A stretch of 64,000 nucleotides of DNA from positions 265,537 through 329,536 of the forward strand of contig NZ_JALXFV010000007.1 in the NCBI RefSeq assembly GCF_023699475.1, given 5' to 3'. The position numbers and the translations under genes are program-made. The stretch comes from Halomarina rubra. GTDB taxonomy: Archaea > Halobacteriota > Halobacteria > Halobacteriales > Haloarculaceae. Each line of letters starts with the position of its first letter. Position 1 is the first letter of the stretch. This document shows, in pieces, positions 36,713-44,957 of the stretch. The notes below the pieces were generated by a model. That model had not been told where the DNA came from. It did not search any database and was given only the letters and a program-made list of their open reading frames with translations.

Positions 36713-37134
36713 ACTCAGGCCTAACATCCGTATAGTAATATTCTATGGGAAGTGTCAAATGGGTCTTTCAAGTAATCAACACCACTACTCAAAGACTTAT
36801 GCATTGCTTGTCTGGTGGTGTTAAGTTAAGTAGAAATCGGTGGATAGCGGCAGGATTGAGCGCCAAGGGCGAAGCACCGTATTCACCCATTGTCTATTGC
36901 TATTGAAACACATCCACGGAATCCAGCCAGAGCCGGCGATTCAGCTGATCAGTCGTACCTTCGGTCTGCGATTAGTTGGAATCGAAAACCGACGGGCTGC
37001 GATACGATTAGCGCTTAAGTTAACACAACCCCCCGAGCAGACCGGCAGCCGGTGTCGGTCAAACTCGAGAGACTGCAGATAGATTGACCGATCGGAACGT
37101 GATAGATACTCCACATAGTGTTTGCTGTGAGTAG
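36713..37134. other. Intergenic, no gene seen
   Basis: No convincing reading frame on either strand. The stretch leads into the second copy of repeat A. Confidence 0.45.
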
Positions 37135-37251
37135 GGTAGCATGCCGTCTACGGGGATATGGAAGCCGCTTATCCCCACAAACTGAATCGAATAGTCCGCA
37201 ACCATCCATTTGCAGAAATCTACCCTCCGAAGTCAGGGCTGACTTCGTATG
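37135..37251. repeat. Diverged repeat A, copy 2
   Basis: Aligns along its length with 31581..31709. Here no IS follows; the sequence continues past the point where the IS is inserted in the other copy. Confidence 0.6.
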
Positions 37252-37486
37252 ACTGAAGATGGCGATGTAGCGAATAATTGCTTGGATTGCTACTGTGAAG
37301 ACGGCGTCAGAAGTCACTGAATGGACAGCAACACGAACGCTGACACAGGAAAGACTATCTCCGCGCACTCTCACGTCGAGAAAACTGACACGTCGACACA
37401 GCTCTTTAGCCTGTGTCGCCTCACCCCGACGTGCGTTCAGACCGATTCGGAGAACGTTCTTATTCGATACACCGTGCTATGCGCCT

Positions 37487-37972
37487 ATGTCTGACTGTCG
37501 GGGTACGTACCGCGGAATCAATATCTGGGCGGGCGGGCTGAACGGTCCGAGCGTTGGAGAGACGGGCATTGCAGTTTACTTTGTCCATCACCGAGCCGCC
37601 CACCTTGGCAGCAATCCGCTAAATCTGTTACAAAGCAAATCTGATTGGACCGTCGAACACGTCCGGGCTGCGTTGGAGTATGCTGCGGACCACCCCGAAG
37701 AGATGCTAGAAATCCAGCGTCAACGACGTGAGAATCACGCGATGCATGAGGCTCGGCCCGTCCAGTGTTCGTGTGGCGATATCGTCCCGTATCCGGTATG
37801 GCGAACACGGTGGACTACCCACCAGCACGTCGGCGACGAACACGGGTACGAAGGTCGTGTCGTGTCGTGTCGGGGATGTCCTTCACCTGCTCGTGCGCCA
37901 CAACGTTCGCCTCTCCAGAGACGTTCTTTGCCCATCAAGTTGCGTCTCGCTGCCCGTCGACGCATCGACTAA
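37487..37972 (+). CDS. DUF433-like antitoxin-type protein with Cys/His tail
   Basis: From the ATG at 37487 the block WTVEHVRAALEYAADHPEEM is typical of the DUF433 antitoxin-like family. The N-terminal part (TYRGINIWAGG) is divergent. The middle holds CSCGDIVPYPVW followed by HQHVGDEH, a possible zinc site. The last about 30 residues lack haloarchaeal character because the next gene occupies another frame there, so a frameshift near 37860 is possible. Confidence 0.5.
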   Translation: MSDCRGTYRGINIWAGGLNGPSVGETGIAVYFVHHRAAHLGSNPLNLLQSKSDWTVEHVRAALEYAADHPEEMLEIQRQRRENHAMHEARPVQCSCGDIVPYPVWRTRWTTHQHVGDEHGYEGRVVSCRGCPSPARAPQRSPLQRRSLPIKLRLAARRRID

Positions 37973-38058
37973 CCACCATCAACCAACCCGTTGGCCGTCC
38001 TCTCTCGGTCGATATCACTGGGCCGGGCGGCGACTACTTCCAGTCGTTTCTCAACTGA
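37876..38058 (+). CDS. Small C2H2-like zinc-finger protein
   Basis: 60 residues. The motif FTCSCATTFASPETFFAHQV followed by CPSTH fits a C-x-C...H-x(n)-C...H zinc finger common in small haloarchaeal proteins. It overlaps the end of the DUF433-like frame, so one of the two is shorter than drawn or both derive from one frameshifted gene. Confidence 0.5.
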   Translation: MSFTCSCATTFASPETFFAHQVASRCPSTHRLTTINQPVGRPLSVDITGPGGDYFQSFLN

Positions 38059-38083
38059 CGGTCTGGTCGGCGACCACGGCTGG

Positions 38084-38593
38084 TCAACCAACTCGACACA
38101 ATTCGACCAGCCGACCATCCGCGAGTCGCTCGGTCGCTTCGCTCTTCGATAGCACGGTGGCCGGGCGCTCGGGCTGCCCATGGACCGAGAACGCGTACGC
38201 ACTGTCCCGGTCGTCCGATGGCGGTCGCAGTAAGACGCGCGCCGGTTCGTACAGCAGGTCCTGTTCGACGTCCCAGTACCACGCCATCGTGTCGACCACC
38301 CGCGACTCCCGCGGGAGGAATACGCCGCCTGCCCCCGTGACGACCTCGACCGTCTCTGCAGTCGTCGGCTCGACGTCACTATCGAGCAGTGCAGCCCACT
38401 CTCCACCGGTCAGGGGGACTGGTTGGCCAGCGTGATGGGGGCCGAGCGTGCTGTACGCGAGTCCGGTCGTCGCATACACGGCCCCCTCGAACGGGTGGTC
38501 GGTATCGAGCAACGGTGGTCCGACTCCGTGGTCGCGCAGGCGCTCCACAGGATACACGTCGAGAGTGACGGTGTGGCGTTCGTAGCGACTCAT
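38084..38593 (-). CDS. Hypothetical protein, 169 aa
   Basis: A soluble acidic protein with good codon bias and no signal or TM segment. It starts SRYERHTVTLDVYP. No family recognised. A short open stretch that ends two bases upstream of its start (38595-38755) may be a preceding partner. Confidence 0.6.
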   Translation of the reverse strand: MSRYERHTVTLDVYPVERLRDHGVGPPLLDTDHPFEGAVYATTGLAYSTLGPHHAGQPVPLTGGEWAALLDSDVEPTTAETVEVVTGAGGVFLPRESRVVDTMAWYWDVEQDLLYEPARVLLRPPSDDRDSAYAFSVHGQPERPATVLSKSEATERLADGRLVELCRVG

Positions 38594-38594
38594 G

Positions 38595-38755
38595 TTACTC
38601 GGCGACCTTGCGAGCGAGTCGTCGGAGTTGGGCTCGTGTGTGCGCTGCTCGGGTCACCAACGCGGAGAACGACCGTCCCGGGGACGTGAGCGGTGGAGCG
38701 GGGAACCATTCGGTAGCTGCATCGAGGATACTCAGTAGATTAAACGCTCCGCCAA
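38595..38755 (-). pseudogene. C-terminal scrap of a small helical protein
   Basis: Codons read FNLLSILDAATEWFPAPP then TRAAHTRAQLRRLARKVAE and stop at 38595, just before the start of the next gene. Codon bias is good, but no ATG, GTG or TTG lies at a sensible place; the frame is closed by a stop near 38760. It is probably a truncated gene. Confidence 0.35.
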
Positions 38756-38848
38756 TTCGAGTCTGCCTCCACTACTCGAAACGGTGAATTCGGGTGTTTG
38801 GCTCCCCCGAGAGACTAAATACGTAACTCAGTATGCCAAGCACAGCAC

Positions 38849-39298
38849 ATGAACCGCCCGACACTCAGCTCCGTGCGCACTCCTCTGCTGGTCGTCGCGA
38901 TACTCGCCTTCGTTCTCAGTCTGCCCCTCGCGGGACAGGTCTACCACACCAGTCAGACAACCAACGACCTCCGCCTCGCCGGAACCGCCCAGCCGAACCT
39001 CTCGGCAGCCCCCGCCAACACGGCCATCACGCCGCTTGCCTCCCTGTCTGCGGACACGCACGACCGGTTGCTGGATGCGATGGGTGAGCCCCAGTCGTGG
39101 GAGAGTCCCGCTCCGTCGTCGACGTACACGGAACTGGACTTCGTCGAACACGACGGTGCGTACTATCAGGTCATCTACCGAAGCACCGATAGTTCGTTCG
39201 TCGAGTTCTTTGTCGGGCCGCTGCTCGGCTTCTCTGGATTCATCTCGCTCGGTCTACTGGCCCTGCTTGCGGCGTATCGGAAGCTCGCGCAGGAGTGA
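38849..39298 (+). CDS. Membrane-anchored hypothetical protein with two TM helices
   Basis: 149 residues, one TM helix at each end (about 13-33 and 124-142) and an external domain between. The middle (LSADTHDRLLDAMGEP, then YTELDFVEHDGAYYQVIY) resembles the layout of the partial protein at the left edge of the window. Function unknown. Confidence 0.65.
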   Translation: MNRPTLSSVRTPLLVVAILAFVLSLPLAGQVYHTSQTTNDLRLAGTAQPNLSAAPANTAITPLASLSADTHDRLLDAMGEPQSWESPAPSSTYTELDFVEHDGAYYQVIYRSTDSSFVEFFVGPLLGFSGFISLGLLALLAAYRKLAQE

Positions 39299-39310
39299 GG
39301 CGACCGACCG

Positions 39311-39814
39311 CTACGCCTCCACCGCACGGTCCTGCCGTTCGGGAACCGTGACCGTTACCTCGACGGTCGACGCCGCACCGTCGATGGTCAGCTCGTCCGT
39401 CGCCACGTACTGCCCCGGGGGATACCCATCGACATACGGGCGATAGGTGAGAATCGCGTACTCTCGACAGTGCTCCTCGTCGGGGTCAAGTCGGACGTCC
39501 AGTCCGGCCTCCGATTCGTGGAACGCGTTCGCCATCGCCCATGTCGCGTCAGTTGGCTCATCAGGGATGACCTGCTGCTTGGCGTTCAGCACCGTGGGGA
39601 AGACGATGATGCGCCGTGGCTGGGAGGCATCGTGTGCGGAGTACTGCGAGAGCGGGAGCATCTGACCGCCGCTGAGCGTCATCGACGCGTCGCTCGTATT
39701 GCGCACGCAGAGCGTGACCAGCGGTGGGTGAGCCGCGGTCGCAGGCGTCTGGTCCCTCACCACGAGTTCGACCGTGGAGGGCTCGGGGGCGAGTGTCGCG
39801 GCGACGTCGAACAT
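39311..39814 (-). CDS. Beta-rich hypothetical protein, paralogue of 41153
   Basis: 167 residues from the ATG at 39814 (MFDVAATL). It shares with 41153..41632 the order of blocks HPPLVTLCVRN, LPLSQYSAHD, RIIVFPTVLN, CREYAILTYRP and GYPPGQYVATDE. A beta-sandwich domain is likely. It lacks a signal peptide. The two genes are clear paralogues, so the region has grown by duplication. Confidence 0.7.
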   Translation of the reverse strand: MFDVAATLAPEPSTVELVVRDQTPATAAHPPLVTLCVRNTSDASMTLSGGQMLPLSQYSAHDASQPRRIIVFPTVLNAKQQVIPDEPTDATWAMANAFHESEAGLDVRLDPDEEHCREYAILTYRPYVDGYPPGQYVATDELTIDGAASTVEVTVTVPERQDRAVEA

Positions 39815-39916
39815 GATGGTCGGGGTATGGGTTGACGGGCGATACCAGTTGGGGCAGGCCGGTCTGGTCACGGGGATGATGGACTTACGTGCTGGCCGCG
39901 TAGCGCGAGACAGGAG

Positions 39917-40441
39917 ATGAGCGATGGATTCCCCGCGGTTCGTGCGGTCGTCGACACGTCGGCGCTTCCACCAGCCGTTGCGTTCACGGTCGACGTCGAC
40001 CAGCAGTTCACACAGACGAGTCCCGCCCGCCTCCACATTCGCTGTACGAACCGGGCTGAGTCCACGCGGCAGTTCCACTTCGGCGGGTCGCCACCGTTCA
40101 GCAAGCCACTAGGTCTTCATACCGCGAGCGACGCGTGGCTGTACGCGATACCGGACGACCGCCACAATATCATGGAATCGGGGAAGGCCCCGCCGCTCGT
40201 GCCAGCCGAGCCTACCGACGGCTGCTGGCGAGCGTCACATGACCCGGGGTGGCACCTCCCCGAACACATCCGAGAACTCGCGCCCGGTGAGACGGTGAGC
40301 GAACACTACACGGTGCTTGCGGCTCCCGACAACGACCCATGCCTCCCCGATGGCGAGTACGTGTTCACGGGTGACCGACTCCTATCGGGTGCTCCAGACT
40401 GGACGTTCTCGCTGCTCGTCGAGGCTGCTGAGGGCGAGTGA
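39917..40441 (+). CDS. Beta-rich hypothetical protein of the same superfamily
   Basis: 174 residues. Blocks ARLHIRCTNRAESTRQF, PTDGCWRA, LAPGETVSEHY and CLPDGEYVF follow the same order as in the lipoprotein at 42403 and, more loosely, the proteins at 39311 and 41153. No signal peptide. Divergent from 39311..39814. Confidence 0.65.
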   Translation: MSDGFPAVRAVVDTSALPPAVAFTVDVDQQFTQTSPARLHIRCTNRAESTRQFHFGGSPPFSKPLGLHTASDAWLYAIPDDRHNIMESGKAPPLVPAEPTDGCWRASHDPGWHLPEHIRELAPGETVSEHYTVLAAPDNDPCLPDGEYVFTGDRLLSGAPDWTFSLLVEAAEGE

Positions 40442-40474
40442 GGTGACGGGTTGAATAACGCGAGCGTGGGGCTT

Positions 40475-41047
40475 TCAGTCCGTATTGGCTGTCGCGGTGG
40501 CCGCTTCGTTATGGAACGTTCCGTTGTAGGTCTCGTCGTCTTGCAACTCGTCGCGATGCGTGATATGGACGGTCTTCGGATAGTCAGATTCGAAGGTGAT
40601 GATTGCTTCGTAGATAACGGGGTCAATCTCGGTCGTACAGCCACCAGAGCCTTCCTCGAACGTGTCAAGGATGGTCAATTGAAGAGAGCGTGACTCGGCA
40701 TCGTACTCCACGGTGTCCAGTATTGTCGTTCGACACGACCGTGACCCGCTGTGCATCCACCCTTCGACCACGATTCGATTCGACGCCGGTTGAAAGCGTA
40801 CCTTCGCCGCATGGTTGGCCGTATCGACCGACGAGAACGTCGGCCCGGAGTACCCGTCGGCAGAGTCCAAGACCCGGAATTGGTGGGCAGCGATGGCAGG
40901 TGCTAGCTCAGAGTCGGTCATGTGTGTATCGCCGCTCGTGCGGCCCGGGGTCGTCCCATTTGACGGCGGACTCGACTCGCCAATGAGACACCCCGTGACT
41001 GGTACGAGGAGTCCTACAGTGACCCCGAGAAACTGGCGGCGATTCAT
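40475..41047 (-). CDS. Lipoprotein, 190 aa
   Basis: Signal NRRQFLGVTVGLL and lipobox VTGC mark a Tat-type lipoprotein. A Ser/Thr/Pro-rich linker is followed by a beta-rich domain with paired cysteines (SRSCRTTI, SGGCTTEI). Function unknown. Confidence 0.7.
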   Translation of the reverse strand: MNRRQFLGVTVGLLVPVTGCLIGESSPPSNGTTPGRTSGDTHMTDSELAPAIAAHQFRVLDSADGYSGPTFSSVDTANHAAKVRFQPASNRIVVEGWMHSGSRSCRTTILDTVEYDAESRSLQLTILDTFEEGSGGCTTEIDPVIYEAIITFESDYPKTVHITHRDELQDDETYNGTFHNEAATATANTD

Positions 41048-41152
41048 ATTCCGTTATTGAAGGCGTCCCACCAATATCGTTCTCATTGGTCAACTCGCTC
41101 GTTGATACACTCGTGGATGAGTTCGATAATTGCCTGAATCGGGGGCGAGTGG

Positions 41153-41632
41153 TCAGGAGACGGTAATCGTGACCGTAACAGTTGCCGGGGCATCGTCGAC
41201 CTCGATACCGTCATCTGTGACGGTGTATCGGCCCGGTGGGTACCCACCATCCGTGGGTTCCTCGACGAGTATCGCATACTCGCGACTGAACGACTCACCG
41301 GGACGGAGTCTAGTCTGGAGTCTCGTCTCGTAGTAGAACAGCCGATGGTCTGCGACCCACACCTCATCCGTCGGGGTTGGGGGAATCACGGGGAGTTGGC
41401 TGTTCAGCCCGGTCGGGAAGACGATGAGCTGACGGGACTGTTCAGGGTCCTCCGCGACGAACTGGCTCAGTGGTGAAGTGTACCCTCCATAGAAGTAGAT
41501 GGTGTCCTCGCCCACGTTCCGAACCCAGAGGTCGAACAGCGGTGGGTGCTCTGCGGACGCCGCTTGGAACTCCTCAGCGGTGAGTTCCACGCCCGACGCG
41601 TCGGTGGTGAGGATGGCGTCGACGGTGAACAT
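41153..41632 (-). CDS. Beta-rich hypothetical protein, paralogue of 39311
   Basis: 159 residues from the ATG at 41632 (MFTVDAIL). Blocks HPPLFDLWVRN, SPLSQFVAED, QLIVFPTGLN, SREYAILVEEP and GYPPGRYTVTDD align with the gene at 39311. No signal peptide. Confidence 0.7.
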   Translation of the reverse strand: MFTVDAILTTDASGVELTAEEFQAASAEHPPLFDLWVRNVGEDTIYFYGGYTSPLSQFVAEDPEQSRQLIVFPTGLNSQLPVIPPTPTDEVWVADHRLFYYETRLQTRLRPGESFSREYAILVEEPTDGGYPPGRYTVTDDGIEVDDAPATVTVTITVS

Positions 41633-41830
41633 ACAGTGGTACTCCGTGGCAGGAGGGAGATATGTTTCGGCAGTGTGCGAACGGTTCGACCGGAAACAGC
41701 CGCGGGCTTGCAGCACCGACCGAGTAGCGGGTCAGCCACCCGGTTCCACGCTACCATCGTTGGCCACCGCAGGGGATGTTCCACACGCATCGAGGGAACA
41801 CAGAGTGTGCCTCTAACCGTCCAGTACCGG

Positions 41831-42262
41831 TCAGACTGCTCGATGCAACAACCGTCGGCCAAGCCACTCGCCGCCCCCAACGAGCAGGGCGACGGCAAGG
41901 ATGAATGGCCAGAACGTCACGTAGACTGTCATCGGGGTCCATGCGAACGATGGGGACGCCCCGTTGAGTGATGCGTATGCGTTGGACGTGAGGACGCCGC
42001 CTATCGCCAGTAGACTGAGCGTCACCACGCCGGGAAGTAGTAGCCCCGCTCGCACGTACAACCCGGTGAAACACGCTCCGACGACGAACCCCCCGAGGAG
42101 CGCCCACAGCATATAGGGGTCCCAGAGTGCAGTCGGGGCACCAGCTACGATACGAACGCCAACCGCGAGGAGGGCATGGAGGACACCCCCGATGACGGTG
42201 AGCTGGAATCCCTTGGAGGCGGACTGTGGGCGATGAATTCGGGGAAGGAACTGCGAGGACAT
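41831..42262 (-). CDS. Four-helix membrane protein
   Basis: 143 residues from the ATG at 42262 (SSQFLPRIHR); upstream codons lack bias. Four hydrophobic segments are evident. No family recognised. Confidence 0.6.
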   Translation of the reverse strand: MSSQFLPRIHRPQSASKGFQLTVIGGVLHALLAVGVRIVAGAPTALWDPYMLWALLGGFVVGACFTGLYVRAGLLLPGVVTLSLLAIGGVLTSNAYASLNGASPSFAWTPMTVYVTFWPFILAVALLVGGGEWLGRRLLHRAV

Positions 42263-42365
42263 GACGTGAGATACTATATTCACCTCAATAACAGTTCGGG
42301 AGACTGCCATGGCACGCTTCCTATGGGTAAGTCGCTCTGAATCGACAAGGGTGAACCCGTTGCAC

Positions 42366-42405
42366 TGTTTGCCGGTTTTGTTAGACACAGAGCGTGAGTG
42401 TATCA
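42366..42405 (+). repeat. Hairpin cassette repeat, right half only (H1)
   Basis: TGCCGGTTTTGTTAGACACA, GAGCGTGAGTGTATCA: the right module alone, in forward orientation. Its last TCA (42403-42405) is the stop codon, on the minus strand, of the lipoprotein gene that follows. Confidence 0.8.
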
Positions 42406-43023
42406 GTCAGCGTTCTCGACAGTAAGCGCAAACCCCCACGTGAATTGCTGGGAGTCATCGGAGTCAACAGGCCACGTTCGATACGGCTGTGAAAACCGGT
42501 ACCTTCCGGGCGAGAGGCACGTACCACTGTTCGACGGTGCGCCCCACAATGAGAGCGTTATCGAGTCGTCTTCACCCGGCGCGAGCCGCATTCGCGTCAG
42601 TCCCGAATCGACGACGAACGGGTCGGTGGCGACTCGCCAACAGCCCGGTGAGACTGGCTTTGGACTATACGAGGGGGGAACGAGCAGCAGTTGTGGGTCA
42701 GTGCTCTCGCTGAATGTCTCCGAGAACACGCGACTGTGTCCCGTCTCGAACATACGAGACTGCTTCGTCGTGTTCGTGAGCGTGACACGGAGGCGAGCTG
42801 GATGGTCCGTTGTTACCTCCGGTTCGACCATCTCGACTGAGAGGACGTCGTTCGGAGCGCTATCTACTGATGTGAGGGCAACCGTTCGAGGACTGGCCAT
42901 CGGTGTTGATTCGGGGTCTCCCGGCGAACGGCGGGGGGTGGATGCCTCCGACGAAAGTTGCGTACACCCTGCGACGCCCGCGAGTCCAGCGGTGAGGGTG
43001 GTCAGTACCGTTCGGCGGTTCAT
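42403..43023 (-). CDS. Lipoprotein carried between two half repeats
   Basis: 206 residues from the ATG at 43023. NRRTVLTTLTAGLAG and lipobox VAGC mark a Tat-type lipoprotein. The mature domain shares ARLRVTLTNTTKQSRMF, SPGCWRVA, LAPGEDDSITL and LSPGRYRF with 39917..40441. Its stop codon is part of the repeat half at 42366-42405, and another half (43100-43159) lies upstream of its start. Confidence 0.75.
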   Translation of the reverse strand: MNRRTVLTTLTAGLAGVAGCTQLSSEASTPRRSPGDPESTPMASPRTVALTSVDSAPNDVLSVEMVEPEVTTDHPARLRVTLTNTTKQSRMFETGHSRVFSETFSESTDPQLLLVPPSYSPKPVSPGCWRVATDPFVVDSGLTRMRLAPGEDDSITLSLWGAPSNSGTCLSPGRYRFSQPYRTWPVDSDDSQQFTWGFALTVENAD

Positions 43024-43099
43024 GTTATACCACAAACTGGTTCGGGGTAAAGGAGTTGTGTAGCCCCAAGTCCTCACTGTATCCATCTCGATTCGCTGT

Positions 43100-43159
43100 G
43101 ATACACTCGCGGCACAAGTCTAACAGTTGAATCAGTCGAGTTACGGTGAAAGAAAGGTG
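43100..43159 (+). repeat. Hairpin cassette repeat, left half only (H2)
   Basis: TGATACACTCGCGGCACAAG, TCTAACAGTTGAATCAG, then CGGTGAAAGAAAGGTGG: the left module in forward orientation, ending just before the recombinase gene. Confidence 0.85.
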
Positions 43160-43167
43160 GCACTCAG

Positions 43168-43983
43168 GTGATGCAGCGTCCACCCCCGTCCAGTCGACGC
43201 ACTAGCCCCGCCCGTAATTGGCGCCCCGACCGCCACCGCGAGTCCCCGCGTACCACCGGCTCCCAACACGGTTTCTGGCGTGACCAGCTCGTCGATGACG
43301 GGTCGGTCGCGAACTCCAAGGAGGACGCACTCTCAGACCGGCAGTTCCAGTTACTCCTGGAGGGAGCCCGCCGACTCGACGCTCCGTACGCGAATCAGGC
43401 GCGGTTCATCATCTTCGCGACCGGCCGGCTGGGCATGCGGGCCGGTGAGGTCGCCCACATGAGCGAGCAGTGAATCGACTGGCGCGAACGGACGATCCAC
43501 ATCCCGCCGTTCGACCGGTGTACGAAGGGCCAGGAGGACGGCGAGCCGTGTGGCTACTGCATGAAGCGCGCCGAGTCGATTGCCAAGCACAACGTCGGGA
43601 TCACCGTCGAGCAGGCACTGTCGACGCGCTGGGCTCCCAAGACGGCCGCCGGTGCGCGCGCCATCCCATTCGATTTCGAGACGCGCGTCGAGATGGCCAT
43701 CGAGCGGTTCTTCCAGACACACGCTGAGTATCCCCACTCGCGGGTGAGCATCAATCGGCGCGTCAACCGGGCGGCCGAGGCCGCCGAGGGGCTCGACAGC
43801 ACGCGTGTCTATCCACACGGCCTGCGTGCGACCGCCAGTACGTTTCATGCCGCTCGCGGGCTCACTGGGCTACCTCTCCAGGCGTTCATGGGCTGGGAGA
43901 AGCTCGCGACTGCCGAGACCTACCTCAATGGGACGACCGAGGCGACCCGTCGAGCACTGCGGTCGGTCCACTCCTCGCGATAG
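43168..43983 (+). pseudogene. Tyrosine recombinase (integrase) split by an in-frame TGA
   Basis: The frame opens with GTG at 43168 and runs to TGA at 43471-43473, then continues in the same frame to 43983 (271 codons in all). The catalytic Arg lies in GMRAGEVAHMS. The second part has CGYCMKRAES (a CxxC typical of haloarchaeal integrases), the HxxR motif PHGLRAT and the Tyr in AETYLNGT. The stop replaces what is probably Trp (EQ*IDWR). Apart from this one codon the enzyme looks whole, although its N-terminal core-binding domain is short. It lies between two inverted left halves of the cassette repeat. Confidence 0.8.
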
Positions 43984-43989
43984 CACGCC

Positions 43990-44052
43990 GACTTTCTTTC
44001 ACGCCGGTTCGGTGTGACTCAGCTGTTAGACACGTGCCGCGTGTGTATCGAT
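43990..44052 (-). repeat. Hairpin cassette repeat, left half only (H3)
   Basis: On the minus strand: CGATACACACGCGGCACG, TGTCTAACAGCTGAGTCAC, then CGGCGTGAAAGAAAG. It is the inverted counterpart of H2 across the recombinase gene. Confidence 0.85.
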
Positions 44053-44055
44053 TGG

Positions 44056-44205
44056 TCACTTGCTCCGAGCGAAGAGTAGAGTCAGCACGGTGAGTGCGCT
44101 GACACTGATAGCGGCGACGAGTGGATTTCCACTACTCTCCGCGAAGACGGCGAAGAGGAAGCTTCCGGAGACGATAGCTCCGAGGAGGGCGAAGCGTTGG
44201 TCCAT
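44056..44205 (-). CDS. Tiny membrane protein between two half repeats
   Basis: 49 residues (MDQRFALLGAIVSG...) with two hydrophobic helices; good codon bias. Its stop lies a few bases from repeat half H3 and its start 45 bases from half H4. Function unknown. Confidence 0.6.
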   Translation of the reverse strand: MDQRFALLGAIVSGSFLFAVFAESSGNPLVAAISVSALTVLTLLFARSK

Positions 44206-44249
44206 ATAAGTCTGAAGAATACTTGAGCAATTAGCTGTTTTGCTGAGGC

Positions 44250-44288
44250 GTTAGACTCACGCTCTCTGTCTAACAAAACCGGCAATCG
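44250..44288 (-). repeat. Hairpin cassette repeat, right half only (H4)
   Basis: On the minus strand: CGATTGCCGGTTTTGTTAG, ACAGAGAGCGTGAGTC. With H3 it frames the tiny membrane-protein gene. Confidence 0.8.
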
Positions 44289-44603
44289 AGGAGGCGGATT
44301 CACTGATTCCCGAGGAGCGCTGCTGAGAGCCAACTCGTTCTGTCAGAGTAGCGCCGGTCGGTCAGCGACCGCTGACTGGTCGGCGAGTGGTACTGTCTGC
44401 TGAGCGTGTGGTTTGTAGAAATCCAAACGCCGAACTTCTGTGGCAAAGAGGCAGGCACCGCCGGAGCGACGTAGAGGCATACGTTTTTGAGCGTGAACCC
44501 GGTATCTCAGATAGGGCCGGAGCTAACGCACCACTTGTTGTGCCATAAACGAGGGGTCGTTCTTCCGGCCTTTGCCCACGAACTCCTGAGCAGACGGTGT
44601 CGC

Positions 44604-44957
44604 CTACTCCTCGGTGTCAACTCCTCGCTCTTCGAGCGCCAGCCGCGCGACCTCCTCGGCGTGGTCGGCACTGAACCGGACGAGCGCGTCGTGGATCTCT
44701 CGCTTCGACATGTTGCGGACGCCGTGGTCACGGAACACCCGCTCCATGTCGAGCGTCATCGCGTCTTCGAGGTCCTCCCATGACTCAGGGCGAGGATAGA
44801 GTTGACGCTGCCACTTGTTCTCGAAGCCGAACGCAGGCGTCTTCTCCGGTGGGTCGGCCGGTTCTTCGGGCTCGGAGTTTGATTCGGATTCAGTCGCCTC
44901 CGCTTGTTCTCCATCGTCATCAGCATCGTCGGCCGCATCGCCGAGGTCGAAGCTCAC
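44604..44957 (-). CDS. ParA partner, small acidic protein
   Basis: 117 residues with a GTG start overlapping the ParA stop (GTGA). The first 45 residues are an acidic low-complexity tail; the rest is helical with a C-terminal block REIHDALVRFSADHAEEVAR. Position and size suggest the centromere-binding or adaptor protein of a plasmid partition system. Confidence 0.7.
   Translation of the reverse strand: MSFDLGDAADDADDDGEQAEATESESNSEPEEPADPPEKTPAFGFENKWQRQLYPRPESWEDLEDAMTLDMERVFRDHGVRNMSKREIHDALVRFSADHAEEVARLALEERGVDTEE

Noticed and set aside
41100-41130. Further cassette-repeat copy beginning TTGATACACTCG
   Set aside because: Only the first dozen bases match; the GTCTAAC core and the right module are absent, so it was not counted.
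43471-43473. Selenocysteine or other recoding of TGA
   Set aside because: No selenocysteine machinery is known to me in haloarchaea, no SECIS-like structure was seen, and both mobile-gene sites stand where Trp is expected, so nonsense mutation is simpler.
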